A stretch of DNA of 64,000 nucleotides from the NCBI GenBank assembly GCA_014647935.1, contig BMQD01000014.1, forward strand, positions 62,001 to 126,000, in the 5' to 3' direction. The DNA is from Planomonospora parontospora. Lineage in GTDB: Bacteria > Actinomycetota > Actinomycetes > Streptosporangiales > Streptosporangiaceae. The notes under the pieces were generated by a model. That model worked only from the letters and a program-made list of their open reading frames with translations, was not told the DNA's origin and ran no database searches. Below, one piece after another: positions 1-9,753 of the stretch (positions are counted from its first letter, which is position 1; every line of letters begins with the position of its first letter). Made by a program: the position numbers and the translations under genes.

Positions 1-2426
<2,426 letters not shown>

Positions 2427-2540
2427 CCCGGTAAGGGATTGGTCGGCATTCGGTCAAGCCCGCTCCCCGGAAGATCCCCGCTGGGTACGTTCGGCATTCG
2501 TCGGACCACGGAGCACGGCGGGAACCGCAGGGGGGCGGGC

Positions 2541-3521
2541 GTGTCGAACGCATCACGGAACGCTCGGGCGGTCCTGGCCGCGGTGCTCACGGCGGCCTGC
2601 GCGGGATGGACGGCGGCGGCCCCGGCACCGGCCTCCGCCGCGCCCTGCGAGGAGCGGCGCACGGCCGGATCCCAGGGGGACGCCTGCGCCCGGGGGAACG
2701 GCCCGGCCCGCCGGACCTGGACACCGGCCGACCCCTCCCGCCCCCGGGACTCGGCCGATCCCGCGCGTCCCCGGGATGCGTCCGACCCCTCCCGCCCCCG
2801 GGACGCGGCCGGCCGTACGGCGCCGCCCCGCGACCCCGAACAACCGCACCGCCCCGCGGCCCGCGCCTCCGGAGCGCCGGGCCGCACGGCCGCGTCCGGC
2901 GGCACCGCCCCGCCGTACCGGCCCGCGGCCCGTGTACCGGGGCCGCCCGTGTCCCTGCCCGCCCTGGAGCTGCTCGCCCGGAACGCCGGTCTGCCCGGGC
3001 TCTCCCGCGCCTCCGCGATCCTCAGCGTCGCCGATGCGGGCGGTGTCGCCGCCGGGGTCGGTTTCCCCGGGCTCCCCTTCGGCATGCCCGGGTACACCGG
3101 TCTGGTCTGGGTGGAGTTCCTGTCGCCCACCCCGGACCTGCCCGGCCTGCCCAGCGCGCCGTCGGCCGTCGCCGGTCCGCCTCCGGCGGTGCCCTCGGTG
3201 CCGTCGTTCGCGAACGCCGCCGGTGTGCTGTCGGGCGGTACCGCGCTGGCCCTGCCGGCTCCGATGCCGCTGCCCCGCCGGGCCGGCGGGAAGATCGTCA
3301 CGGGCAGGCCGCCCGCCGCGGCCGCGCGGGAGGCCGAGGTCGTGCCGACCGGCCCGCGCACCGGCGGTGCGCCGCCCCGGGCCGGGGACGGGGCCGGAGG
3401 CGGTCGCGGTGGCGGTGAGGCCCGGCGGCTGCCGATCCTGGACGGATTCCTGCCGGACCTGCCGCTGAGCCGGAGCGGACGCCGCAGCGAGCACCAGGGC
3501 GCGGTGCCCGGGCTCCGGTGA
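2541..3521 (+). CDS. secreted proline-rich protein of unknown function
   Basis: 326 residues. The GTG at 2541 is preceded by a G-rich ribosome-binding stretch and opens a typical Sec signal peptide: basic N-terminus, an Ala/Leu/Val core, then an Ala-x-Ala-type cleavage site about 35 residues in. The mature part begins with a Cys and contains three imperfect copies of a D-P-S/A-R-P-R-D motif around residues 60-85. A long Pro/Gly/Ala-rich, probably disordered tail follows. I recognise no catalytic domain. It stands alone between clpB and a convergent TPR gene. An upstream in-frame start at 2439 would place non-hydrophobic residues before the signal, so it was not chosen. Confidence 0.7.
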   Translation: MSNASRNARAVLAAVLTAACAGWTAAAPAPASAAPCEERRTAGSQGDACARGNGPARRTWTPADPSRPRDSADPARPRDASDPSRPRDAAGRTAPPRDPEQPHRPAARASGAPGRTAASGGTAPPYRPAARVPGPPVSLPALELLARNAGLPGLSRASAILSVADAGGVAAGVGFPGLPFGMPGYTGLVWVEFLSPTPDLPGLPSAPSAVAGPPPAVPSVPSFANAAGVLSGGTALALPAPMPLPRRAGGKIVTGRPPAAAAREAEVVPTGPRTGGAPPRAGDGAGGGRGGGEARRLPILDGFLPDLPLSRSGRRSEHQGAVPGLR

Positions 3522-3578
3522 TCCGGCGACGTACGCCGGAGCACCGTCCCGAGGCCTGAGGTCCCGAGGCCTGAGCCG

Positions 3579-3607
3579 GAGCGCGCCCTTGGTCCCGGGG
3601 CGCGCTC
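3579..3607. terminator. bidirectional hairpin between convergent genes
   Basis: Arms GAGCGCGCCC (3579-3588) and GGGCGCGCTC (3598-3607) pair perfectly around a 9-nt loop. The hairpin lies just after the secreted-protein gene and overlaps the stop codon of the convergent TPR gene. There is no U-run, which is usual for actinobacterial terminators. Confidence 0.6.
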
Positions 3608-4142
3608 AGTGCGAGGTGTCGAGCAGCGCGTCCAGCTCGTCCTCCGGCAACCCGAGATCCACCCGGATGCGGTAGCGGACGCGCAGGAGCGCGGCGTGTT
3701 CCGCCCCACCCGGAACCGCGTCGCCGAGGCCCCGGGTGGCCCAGGCGTGGGCCTCCTGCGGTTCGCCGTACGCGGCGAGGGTCTCCGCGACCGTCAGCGC
3801 GGTCGCCGGGGAGACGCCGCCGGTCCGGATCTCCTCGATCACTTTCCGTGCCTCGTCCGGCTGTTCGAGCTCGAAGAGGGTGTCGGCGATCCCCGCCCTC
3901 GGATCGGCCCCCGCGTCGCCGCCCTCGTCCACGGCCAACTGGAAGCAGCGGAGGGCGCGGACGGGCTTGCCCGCCTGCCGCCACTCCTCCGCGGCGAGCA
4001 CGAGGACCGCCGCCCGCGATATGTCGCCGGACACGTACGCCTCCGCCAGCTCTTCGAGCCGCCGGGCGAGGTTTTCGTGATCATCGGCCATAAGTGCCTG
4101 CTCAAGCAGCCTGTCCAGCTGCCCACGTGTCACATGCGCCAC
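3606..4142 (-). CDS. tetratricopeptide-repeat-like protein
   Basis: 178 residues of almost entirely amphipathic helices, including stretches such as ADTLFELEQPDEARKVI and ALTVAETLAAYGEPQEA with the alanine/leucine spacing of TPR helix pairs. It is probably a cytosolic protein-protein interaction module, and no enzyme motif is seen. The GTG start at 4142 was chosen because a TACGCT -10 element sits exactly 6 nt upstream, which fits a leaderless transcript. GTG 4133 and ATG 4091 remain possible. The frame is open to 4334, but that would cross the promoter and run into the divergent lipoprotein gene. Confidence 0.75.
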   Translation of the reverse strand: MAHVTRGQLDRLLEQALMADDHENLARRLEELAEAYVSGDISRAAVLVLAAEEWRQAGKPVRALRCFQLAVDEGGDAGADPRAGIADTLFELEQPDEARKVIEEIRTGGVSPATALTVAETLAAYGEPQEAHAWATRGLGDAVPGGAEHAALLRVRYRIRVDLGLPEDELDALLDTSH

Positions 4143-4148
4143 ACCGCG

Positions 4149-4154
4149 AGCGTA
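4149..4154 (-). promoter_or_regulatory. -10 element TACGCT of a leaderless promoter
   Basis: TACGCT matches TANNNT and ends 6 nt before the GTG of the TPR gene. No Shine-Dalgarno sequence is present. Confidence 0.6.
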
Positions 4155-4305
4155 CCGAGCGGGGCTCTGTTCCGTCCGCTCAATGCCAGGTATGGGTTGT
4201 GCAACTACATGCACCCAATTGCTCACGCTGAGCTTTTTTCCGTAGGAAGCGGGCATATGACGGACGCCTCCTGCTCCAGGAGCGGTGCCTTTCGAAGGAG
4301 GTGCG

Positions 4306-4911
4306 ATGGGCATGTCCAGGCAGCTGACCCTCACCCTGACGTGCGCGGCGCTTCTCTCCGTGATCGTTCCCGGATGCGCCGGATACCTCTCGGCGAAGCT
4401 CGACGCCGTCGACGAGGCGCGCCGCAGGCTCGCCTCCGCGGAGGACAGGTTGCGCGAGTCGAGCCTGGCCGCCCAGGCGGTCGCGACGCCCGCCCGCCCG
4501 CTCTGCTCCGCCTCGGGCCGTTCCCCGGCCAGGCGGCGCGAGGCCTCCGTGCCCGCCGCCTTCGCTCCCGCGGCGGCGGACGTCCGGGAGAGCCGGAGCA
4601 GGGCGGCGGAGCGCGGGGACCGGCGGGATCGGCGGGAGCGGGCGGGATCCGGCTCCGCGGGAGCCGACGCACCAACCGCCGTGTCGCGGGGCCCGGCGGC
4701 CGATCACCCCAGGCCGCGGTCCGGCGGCCGGGAGAGGGACTCCCGGGAGACCTGGCGGCCCGACGAGGTGAGGGAGGCGGGTATGTGGCCTCCGGGCTTC
4801 CTTCCGGCCGAGGACCCCTGGCCGCCCACCGTCCCCCACATCGGCAAGGTCCGGCCCTTCGGCGACCAGCCGGTCCTCCCCCGCCACGCGCGAGGACCCG
4901 GGCACGGCTGA
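4306..4911 (+). CDS. putative lipoprotein of unknown function
   Basis: 201 residues. A strong AAGGAGGT ribosome-binding site stands just before the ATG at 4306. The N-terminus has a hydrophobic segment ending in a lipobox-like VPGC at about residue 25, so export and lipid attachment are likely, although Pro at -2 is unusual. A short Ala/Arg/Glu-rich helical stretch (residues ~30-60) follows, then low-complexity Arg/Pro/Gly-rich sequence. No known domain was recognised. It is transcribed divergently from the TPR gene, and the 163-bp gap between the two must hold both promoters. Confidence 0.65.
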   Translation: MGMSRQLTLTLTCAALLSVIVPGCAGYLSAKLDAVDEARRRLASAEDRLRESSLAAQAVATPARPLCSASGRSPARRREASVPAAFAPAAADVRESRSRAAERGDRRDRRERAGSGSAGADAPTAVSRGPAADHPRPRSGGRERDSRETWRPDEVREAGMWPPGFLPAEDPWPPTVPHIGKVRPFGDQPVLPRHARGPGHG

Positions 4912-4916
4912 CCGCG

Positions 4917-4990
4917 CCGCGCACGGCGGCCCGGTCACCGCGGCCCCCGCCACGCACCGCCCGCGCACGGCGGCCCGGTCACCGCGGCCC
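4917..4990. repeat. two 30-bp direct repeats
   Basis: The same 30 bases, beginning CCGCGCACGGCGGCCCGG, occur at 4917-4946 and 4961-4990, 14 bp apart. They lie just after the stop of the putative lipoprotein gene. Confidence 0.8.
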
Positions 4991-5059
4991 GCGCACCCGT
5001 ACGGGAGACCGCTCCCCGAGGCGGCCGGCACCGCGCGCACGGCGGACGGCGGGCACCTC

Positions 5060-5713
5060 CTAGGACGCCGACGCCCTGGCGAACTGACGGTTCAGGTAGC
5101 CCCGGATCAAGCGCTTGGCCTCGGCGATGACCGCGGGGTCGCCGTCGGCGTCGCGCCGGAAGGCGAGCTTCAGCACCGCGTCACCCGCCTCGACCGCGAT
5201 GAGGATGGCCAGGTCGAACTCCTCGCTGTCGGCCAGGCCGTACTCCTGCAGGAGCAGCCCGCGCAGCCGCCCCGCGATGACCGTGTTGTTGTCGGCCACC
5301 GGGTCGAGCATGTTGAGGTCGACCACGTCGCCGAAGTGCAGGGAGCGGAAGCCCGGAACGGTCCGGTTCATCTCGACGTACTCGTCGATGATCGCGTCGA
5401 CCGCGTCCCACCAGCCGCCGTAGTCCTCAGCGAGGAAGCGCGCCCCGATCCGGGAGACGAAGCCCTCCACGTGGCGGCGGGTCACCGCCTGGGCGACGGC
5501 CCGCTTGTCCGGGAAGAACTGGTAGACGGAACCGATCGCGACCCCGGCCCGCTCGGCGATCCGGGTGGTGGACAGCGCCTCGTAACCGATCTCGTCCAGC
5601 AGTTCGGCGCACGCGTCGAGCATCCTCTCGACGCGCCGTGCGCTCCGTCGCTGGGTGGGCTGGCGCCGCAGCGGAGTCTCACCGCACTCCTCGGCGGGCA
5701 GGATGGTCGACAT
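5060..5713 (-). CDS. TetR/AcrR family transcriptional regulator
   Basis: 217 residues. A typical TetR N-terminal helix-turn-helix spans about residues 25-70 (ILxx-type helix, TRIAERAGVAIGSVYQFF, then DKRAV). A helical ligand-binding domain follows, close to the TetR_C domain seen in many actinobacterial repressors. It should bind DNA as a dimer and release it on ligand binding. The likely target is its own promoter or the neighbouring CapA-type gene, 46 bp away. The ATG at 5713 has GGAGGG immediately before it, which is closer than usual, but no other start gives a complete N-terminus. Confidence 0.9.
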   Translation of the reverse strand: MSTILPAEECGETPLRRQPTQRRSARRVERMLDACAELLDEIGYEALSTTRIAERAGVAIGSVYQFFPDKRAVAQAVTRRHVEGFVSRIGARFLAEDYGGWWDAVDAIIDEYVEMNRTVPGFRSLHFGDVVDLNMLDPVADNNTVIAGRLRGLLLQEYGLADSEEFDLAILIAVEAGDAVLKLAFRRDADGDPAVIAEAKRLIRGYLNRQFARASAS

Positions 5714-5759
5714 CCCTCCATCTTGCCCGTCGGATCCCGTCAGGTCAGGTGCTATCGGG

Positions 5760-6872
5760 TCAATCGCTGGATTGTCCGGGTCTGGCCGCCAGGCCCGTGC
5801 ACCCGCGCAGCGCCTTCCAGCTCGTCAGGGCCTGCCGCCGGGCGGACCCGGTGAGCGGGACCGGCACGCCGCCCTGGATCACGGCCGGGGTCCACTGGTC
5901 CTTGAGGACCTTGCGGCCGTCGATCGTCAGCGTCAGCACTCCGGTCCGGCCGGTCTCCGGCCCCCAGTTGTAGAAGACGAAGTTGCCCATGCCGTAGTTG
6001 ACGTAGGCGTTCCGCAGGTAGCCGCCGCCGAGCAGGATGTGCGCGTGGCCGCCGACCACCACGTCGGCCCCGGCCGCGACCAGCTTGGGGGCCAGGCTCC
6101 GCTGCGCCTCGTTCGGGCATTTCTGCAGCTCGGTGCCCCAGTGCAGGTGGACGATGACGGTGTCGGAGTTTCTGCGCGCCCGGCGCACCTCCTGGATGAG
6201 CCGCGCCTCGTTCTTGGCGGAGGCGAGCCCGCCCTTGTTCCCCTTCGCCGTCCAGGCGGTGATGAACTCCGAGTCCAGCACCTGGGTCGCACCGATGATC
6301 GCCACCCGGTTGCCGTTGACGGTCGTCCGCCACGGGCGGTACGCCTGGGCCTCGTTCGCGCCCACGCCCACCACGGGGAACTTCGCGCGCCTGACCGCGG
6401 CCAGCGAGTCGGCCAGCCCGCTCTCCATGTAGTCCATGCCGTGGTTGTTGGCCATGGACGCCACGTCCACCCCGGCCGCCTTCAGCGCGGTCAGCGCGCT
6501 GGCCGGGGCCCGGAAGGTGTACTGCTTGCCGGGGGCCGGGGTGCCGCCGGTGGTGATCGCGGTCTCCAGGTTCACCATGGCCAGGTCCGCCTTGCGGAGC
6601 ACCTTGGCGATCGGCCCCAGCGCGGTGCGCGGGTTCGCGTTCAGCCGGGTCCGCAGGACCCCCTCGAAGTGCACGTCCCCACCGAAGGAGATCGTGTACG
6701 GCCGGCGTTCGGGGGTGGGCGTGGCCTCGGCCGGCTCGGCGGGCCTGTCGGCGGGCTTGCCGGCGGCCGAGTCCGGGGCGGCGGACTCCGCGGCGGTGCA
6801 GGCCGCGGCGAGCAGGGTGGACACGACTGCGGCGGCAGCCACACCGAGGCGGCGGCGGGTATAGGTGTTCAT
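5760..6872 (-). CDS. CapA family lipoprotein (PgsA-like metallophosphatase fold)
   Basis: 370 residues. ATG 6872 has GGAGGGCG directly upstream. A lipoprotein signal ends at LLAAAC, followed by a Pro/Ala/Glu linker. The catalytic-type domain carries the CapA/PgsA signature in order: FGGDVHFEG, VNLETAI, ANNHGMDY, VHLHWGTE and GGHAHI, the usual metal-binding positions of the calcineurin-like fold. Family members are linked to capsule or poly-gamma-glutamate production, but many actinobacterial homologues have no such cluster, and none is seen here. The protein should sit on the outer face of the membrane. The substrate is unknown. Confidence 0.9.
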   Translation of the reverse strand: MNTYTRRRLGVAAAAVVSTLLAAACTAAESAAPDSAAGKPADRPAEPAEATPTPERRPYTISFGGDVHFEGVLRTRLNANPRTALGPIAKVLRKADLAMVNLETAITTGGTPAPGKQYTFRAPASALTALKAAGVDVASMANNHGMDYMESGLADSLAAVRRAKFPVVGVGANEAQAYRPWRTTVNGNRVAIIGATQVLDSEFITAWTAKGNKGGLASAKNEARLIQEVRRARRNSDTVIVHLHWGTELQKCPNEAQRSLAPKLVAAGADVVVGGHAHILLGGGYLRNAYVNYGMGNFVFYNWGPETGRTGVLTLTIDGRKVLKDQWTPAVIQGGVPVPLTGSARRQALTSWKALRGCTGLAARPGQSSD

Positions 6873-7005
6873 CGCCCTCCGAGCATGCCATCCCGGCCGC
6901 GGTGAGCGGAACGACTCGCCCTTCGGGATGCCTCTTCCTGACCTTTCTCCCACCGGGTACGGCCTGTGCCCCGCCTGCGGGATTGCAGGCCGTACCCGTC
7001 CGCGT

Positions 7006-7212
7006 CTACAGGTCGAACTCGCCGTCCTTGACGCCCCCGACGAACGCGTCCCACTCACCCGGGGTGAAGACGAGGACCGGGCCCTGCCGGTTCTTGCTGT
7101 CGCGGACGCCGACGCGCCCGCCCGGCAGCTGGGCGACCTCCACGCAGTTGCCGTTGGCCGCGCTGCGGACGCTCTTCCTCCAGGCCGCGCCCGAAAGGTC
7201 GGCTTCGTACAT
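7006..7212 (-). CDS. DUF397 domain protein
   Basis: 68 residues. The DUF397 pattern is clear: a W-R-K-S start motif, a SAANGNCVEVA core, GVRDSKN, then F-x-x-x-EW-x-A-F near the C-terminus. ATG 7212 is chosen because AAGGAG stands 8 nt upstream; the ATG two codons earlier is too close to that site. These small proteins are nearly always encoded beside an HTH-DUF5753 regulator, as here, and are thought to act with it (WhiJ-type pairs in Streptomyces). The gene lies directly downstream of the regulator on the same strand. Confidence 0.93.
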   Translation of the reverse strand: MYEADLSGAAWRKSVRSAANGNCVEVAQLPGGRVGVRDSKNRQGPVLVFTPGEWDAFVGGVKDGEFDL

Positions 7213-7283
7213 GTGCATATCTCCTTTACGGGAAACGCCCTCGGTTCCCGCTGGGGCAGCTGCTCAGGACCTGAGGAGACTGC

Positions 7284-8144
7284 CTATCTCCAACGCTCCT
7301 CGATGATCTTCTCGATGAGTTCCCGAGAGCCGTCGACTCCATATGCCTCCGACTGCAGGTGGCCGAAGGCGATCTCATAGCCGTACACCATCTCCTCGTC
7401 CTCCACGAAGCGTGCGCTGTAGAGCGACTCCAGGTACACGACGTCGTGGAATTCGGGGAACTTGAGGTGGAAGAAGGAGCCGGTGTTCACCGGGTGCTCC
7501 CCGCCCAGGGGCAGGATCTGCACCCGCACGTTCGGCAGCCGCGAGATCTCGACCAGGCGCTCGAGCTGCCCGCGCATCACCGCCGCGCCGCCGAAGCGGC
7601 GCAGCAGCACCGACTCGTCCAGGACCACCCAGAGCCGGAGCGGGTCGGTGCTCCGGGTGACGAGGTCCTGCCGGGCCATGCGGGCGTTGACCCGGCTGCG
7701 GAACTCTCCCGGCGGAATCCGAGTGATCGGCTGCGTGGCGCGAATGACCTCGCGCGCGTAGTCCTCGGTCTGCAGCAGGCCCGGCACCAGCTGGGGTTCC
7801 CAGTTCAGCGCCGAGACGGCCTCCGCCTCCAGCCCCAGCAGAGTGGTGAGCTCCTGGGGCAGGGAGTCCGAATAGTTCTCCCACCAGCCCTTGCGGGCCG
7901 CGTCCCGATGGAGGTCGAGCAGCTCGCGCCGCCGATCCCCATCCACTTCATACAGCTCGGTGAGGGCCTCGACGTCGCTCCGGCGCGGCATGGTCTTGGC
8001 GTTCTCGATGCGGCTGACCTTCGAAGCCGACCAGGTCAGCCTCGTGGCGACGTCCTCACCGCTCAGACCGCAACCCTCCCGCAACCGGCGGAGCTCCTGG
8101 CCGAGCCTGCGCCGGCGAACGGTTGGACTGCCGCGCTCGGCCAC
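7284..8144 (-). CDS. XRE-family HTH regulator with DUF5753
   Basis: 286 residues. An N-terminal helix-turn-helix (residues ~12-65, including LSGEDVATRLTWSASKVSRIE) is followed by the DUF5753 domain that begins near LEAEAVSALNWEPQLVPGLLQTEDYAR. The GTG at 8144 has AGGGGGT 6 nt upstream. Such regulators pair with DUF397 proteins and often control development or antibiotic genes. The 633-bp gap upstream holds two related dyads that could be its operators. The short gap to the DUF397 gene suggests one operon. Confidence 0.95.
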   Translation of the reverse strand: MAERGSPTVRRRRLGQELRRLREGCGLSGEDVATRLTWSASKVSRIENAKTMPRRSDVEALTELYEVDGDRRRELLDLHRDAARKGWWENYSDSLPQELTTLLGLEAEAVSALNWEPQLVPGLLQTEDYAREVIRATQPITRIPPGEFRSRVNARMARQDLVTRSTDPLRLWVVLDESVLLRRFGGAAVMRGQLERLVEISRLPNVRVQILPLGGEHPVNTGSFFHLKFPEFHDVVYLESLYSARFVEDEEMVYGYEIAFGHLQSEAYGVDGSRELIEKIIEERWR

Positions 8145-8230
8145 CGTCCGACCCCCTCATCGATATGAAGGTGTATCGCTACTGGACTGTTTAAGGCCCC
8201 AAGATTCAGGGCCTCGCGCTCATCGTACAC

Positions 8231-8241
8231 TGCAATTTGCA
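8231..8241. promoter_or_regulatory. operator-like dyad TGCAA-N-TTGCA
   Basis: TGCAATTTGCA is a perfect dyad 87 bp upstream of the HTH-DUF5753 start. A longer relative lies at 8441-8455. Confidence 0.45.
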
Positions 8242-8440
8242 CGTAGGCCTGCGAGCCTTCTCTCCATATTCCCGCCATGAGAGCTTGCCGCAACCCTTCC
8301 TCCGGCAACGGGTTGCCTATAGGGGTTTCCTTCCTCCATGGCGGCGGACGGCAATGATTTTCGGAGAATCTGACCCTCTCCGGTCACACGGAGCCCGTCC
8401 CGTCCCCGGCGTTTCCGGCCCATTCCCGGACACCTCTCCT

Positions 8441-8455
8441 CGTGCAACTTGCACG
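8441..8455. promoter_or_regulatory. operator-like dyad CGTGCAA-N-TTGCACG
   Basis: A perfect 15-bp dyad with 7-bp arms that share the TGCAA/TTGCA core of the dyad at 8231. It lies 22 bp upstream of a possible small reading frame. Confidence 0.5.
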
Positions 8456-8476
8456 GAGAGATGCAGCGGAGGTTCC

Positions 8477-8692
8477 ATGAAAATTTCTCGATATTTCTGG
8501 CACCAGAGTATTGCAGCATTTGACACCCGGGGGGAGCATCTGGTTACGGGGAGGATCCGCCCACTCGGAGGACCGGCGGCGGCACCGCCTCGGACGCGCC
8601 GCCGACGGTTTCCAGGGAGGCAGACGGACCACGGGAACGAGAGGGACGAGCAGGCGACGGCTCACGGTCGCACGCATCAGAGAAAGCCTTGA
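8477..8692 (+). CDS. possible small protein, unrecognised
   Basis: 71 codons. The only support is a very good ribosome-binding site (GGAGG, 4 nt before the ATG) and the operator-like dyad just upstream. The first 12 codons are unusually AT-rich for this genome, which is common at real translation starts. The C-terminal half is Arg-rich and looks like noncoding GC-rich DNA. Its position between the regulator and the transfer-like genes would suit a small regulated gene, but it may be spurious. Confidence 0.3.
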   Translation: MKISRYFWHQSIAAFDTRGEHLVTGRIRPLGGPAAAPPRTRRRRFPGRQTDHGNERDEQATAHGRTHQRKP

Positions 8693-8777
8693 AAAGGCGA
8701 AAATGCATCAGGCCGGCGGCCACCGGCCCGGATGCCGTTCACAAGAGCTCCGCATCACGCCACGAAAGGAGCCTCCC

Positions 8778-9011
8778 ATGCACGTCCAAAGTATCAACGG
8801 GATCTCCGGAATCAAGACCCGGCTCGCCCGGTTGATCGACCGCGCCGACGACGAACTCTGCATGGACCAGGACGAGTGGGCCTACCGCCTCGGCTGGACC
8901 GTGGAGCGGACCGGCTTCGGCGCCCGGCGCTACCGCAACCCCCTGTTCGATCTGCAGAAGGCCGAGCGCATCTACGCCGGCGGGGACGTGGGCGAGAATG
9001 TCGCCGCGTAA
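8778..9011 (+). CDS. small protein of the type found beside actinobacterial transfer genes
   Basis: 77 residues, ATG at 8778 with GAAAGGAG upstream. The central stretch, with RLGWTVERTGFGARRYRNPLF, looks like small proteins I associate with genes just upstream of FtsK/TraB-type translocases in actinobacterial integrative elements; this is a memory-based resemblance, not a search. It overlaps the next gene by 14 bp, so the two are probably translated together. No membrane segment or enzyme motif is present. Confidence 0.6.
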   Translation: MHVQSINGISGIKTRLARLIDRADDELCMDQDEWAYRLGWTVERTGFGARRYRNPLFDLQKAERIYAGGDVGENVAA

Positions 9012-9651
9012 CGCGCGCAACGACCGCCACCGCCCGCCGGAGGCCCCGTGGCCGCCCCGCCGGGCGCCGCTCCCCGTCCGGCTCTGGCGATGGCGGACGG
9101 AGATCGTGCTGGCGGCCGTCGTCGCCACCGTCGCGGTGCTGGCGGCCGCCGGTCTGCGCGAGGGCCGGTGGTGGCCGTTCCTCGCCCTCACCAGCACCGT
9201 CTGGTTCCCCGCCGCGACCCGTTCCGGCCGCGAGTGGGCCCTGTCCCGGCTGCACTGCCTGACCACCCGGCACCGCCTCCACCGGGTGTGCATGGAGACC
9301 CCGCTGCACACCAGGTCGGGCCGGTTGCCCCTGATCATGCGGATCACCCCCACCGCCGCCGGCGAGCGGGTCGTGGTCATGACCAGAGCCGGGATCTGCG
9401 CGGCGGACTTCCGGGCGCACGCCGAAGAGATCGCGGCGGCCTGCTTCGCCCACCGGGTCGTCGTCACCCGGCACCCCCGCCGGTCCAACCTGGTCGTCCT
9501 GGAGGTCGTCCGCCGGGAGGCGCACACCCCCGCCGGGCTCTCCCCGGGGTTCGAGCGCGTCTACGGCGAGACCGGATGGACTCCCGGCAGGCCCCCCGGA
9601 CGCGGATCCGGCGGGCCCCCCGAGCCGGACCGCCTGCCGCGGGCCGCCTGA
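8998..9651 (+). CDS. membrane protein resembling the N-terminal part of FtsK/TraB-type transfer proteins
   Basis: 217 residues. A basic N-terminus precedes two closely spaced hydrophobic helices (about residues 34-75). A soluble domain with ITPTAAGERVVVMTRAG, then ADFRAHAEEIAAACFA and NLVVLEVVRRE follows. This order and these motifs resemble the region before the ATPase domain of actinobacterial plasmid and AICE translocases, but no Walker A or ATPase domain follows. It is therefore either a truncated relic or a stand-alone relative. The ATG at 8998 overlaps the preceding gene by 14 bp. Confidence 0.6.
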   Translation: MSPRNARNDRHRPPEAPWPPRRAPLPVRLWRWRTEIVLAAVVATVAVLAAAGLREGRWWPFLALTSTVWFPAATRSGREWALSRLHCLTTRHRLHRVCMETPLHTRSGRLPLIMRITPTAAGERVVVMTRAGICAADFRAHAEEIAAACFAHRVVVTRHPRRSNLVVLEVVRREAHTPAGLSPGFERVYGETGWTPGRPPGRGSGGPPEPDRLPRAA

Positions 9652-9753
9652 GCACTCGCGGAGCGGCGGCCGTGCGTGGAACCCCGGTCCGGGGCTTTCC
9701 CTCGCGGCGGCGGCGGGCAATGATGGGTTCGTTCATCGAACCCAGGAGTGCCG

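Noticed and set aside
5482-5721. Alternative frame starting MEGCRPS over the TetR gene
   Set aside because: It is the out-of-frame shadow of the regulator; only the 217-residue frame has the TetR helix-turn-helix.
8778-9651. A complete integrative element
   Set aside because: No integrase, excisionase, replication protein, tRNA attachment site or flanking repeats were found near the transfer-like pair.
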